Assembly: GCA_902803245.1 (NCBI GenBank)
Contig: CADCPJ010000204.1
Coordinates: 1-5,680 of the forward strand
Reading direction: 5' to 3'
Length of the DNA stretch: 5,680 nt
Source of the DNA: an uncultured Lachnospiraceae bacterium
Lineage (GTDB): Bacteria; Bacillota; Clostridia; Lachnospirales; Lachnospiraceae
How positions within the stretch are numbered: the stretch's first letter is position 1; the number at the start of each line of letters is the position of its first letter. The position numbers were made by a program, and so were the translations under genes. Positions 5,630-5,680 of this stretch are shown piece by piece. The notes beneath the pieces were generated by a model. It was given only the letters and a program-made list of their open reading frames with translations, made no database searches and was not told the origin of the DNA.

Positions 5630-5677
5630 AAATCAGAGCAAAAACCATTCAAAGAACAAGTTCTCTGCCTGATTTTT
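5630..5677 (+). terminator. Possible terminator or structured RNA element at the window end
   Basis: AAATCAG-A-GCA (5630-5640) pairs with TGCCTGATTT (5666-5675) over 10 pairs with one bulged A. Inside it lies a small dyad AGAAC-AA-GTTCT (5653-5664). The T-run 5673-5677 overlaps the 3' arm. It could end a transcript passing through the 5' hairpin, act on the opposite strand, or belong to the leader of a gene beyond the window. Confidence 0.3.
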
Positions 5678-5680
5678 ACT

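Larger units (their letters stand above)
5454..5680. other. Non-coding stretch with several secondary-structure elements
   Basis: No frame here combines a start, a ribosome binding site and plausible protein sequence. It contains a GC-rich dyad GCGCC-GTCAG-GGCGC (5500-5514) with no T-run, the strong hairpin at 5560-5596, and a composite stem-loop at 5630-5675. The next gene presumably starts beyond the window. Confidence 0.6.

Noticed and set aside
5097..5648. Open frame of 183 codons on the - strand across the end of sepF and the spacer
   Set aside because: It runs through the conserved SepF domain, the terminator and the strong hairpin, and its translation resembles no protein I know.

Overview
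The window is GC-rich, densely coding DNA with every gene on the + strand. It most likely comes from a member of the Clostridia, probably a high-GC Lachnospiraceae-type anaerobe. I base this on the protein wording (a SEDS protein with a PNTG/PLPFVSYG end, a clostridial S11 carboxypeptidase, a YlmE/YggS-SepF pair next to an HlyD-like protein) and on strong AGGAGG-type ribosome binding sites. This is recognition from memory, not a database search.

Layout. Positions 1-765 hold the 3' part of an FtsW/RodA/SpoVE (SEDS) glycosyltransferase gene that starts before the window. Its stop overlaps, as ATGA, the start of an N-terminally anchored D-Ala-D-Ala carboxypeptidase (762-1811). A short GC hairpin follows (1813-1826), and its T-rich tail doubles as the -35 region of a good promoter (TTGTAT, 17 bases, TATAAT). 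A roughly 75-base leader then leads to a small P-loop ATPase of unknown function (1937-2356). This gene is coupled through TGATG to a single-pass HlyD-like protein (2356-3750). After a spacer with at best a weak promoter come a YggS/YlmE PLP-binding protein, best started at GTG 3898 (to 4599), and the divisome protein SepF (4644-5396). A convincing terminator (5412-5453) closes the run.

How the genes fit together. The SEDS enzyme polymerises glycan, the carboxypeptidase trims pentapeptide stems, and SepF ties FtsZ to the membrane, so the theme is cell-wall growth and division. The P-loop protein and the HlyD-like protein sit between the wall enzymes and SepF and are translationally coupled to each other. 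No transporter that an HlyD adaptor would serve is visible. They are the least understood part of the window and the best candidates for an undescribed division or envelope module.

The last 284 bases (5397-5680) contain no credible gene. After the terminator they hold a very strong perfect hairpin bracketed by 6-base direct repeats, and then a second composite stem-loop ending in a T-run at the window edge. No tRNA, rRNA, CRISPR array or transposase gene was seen.
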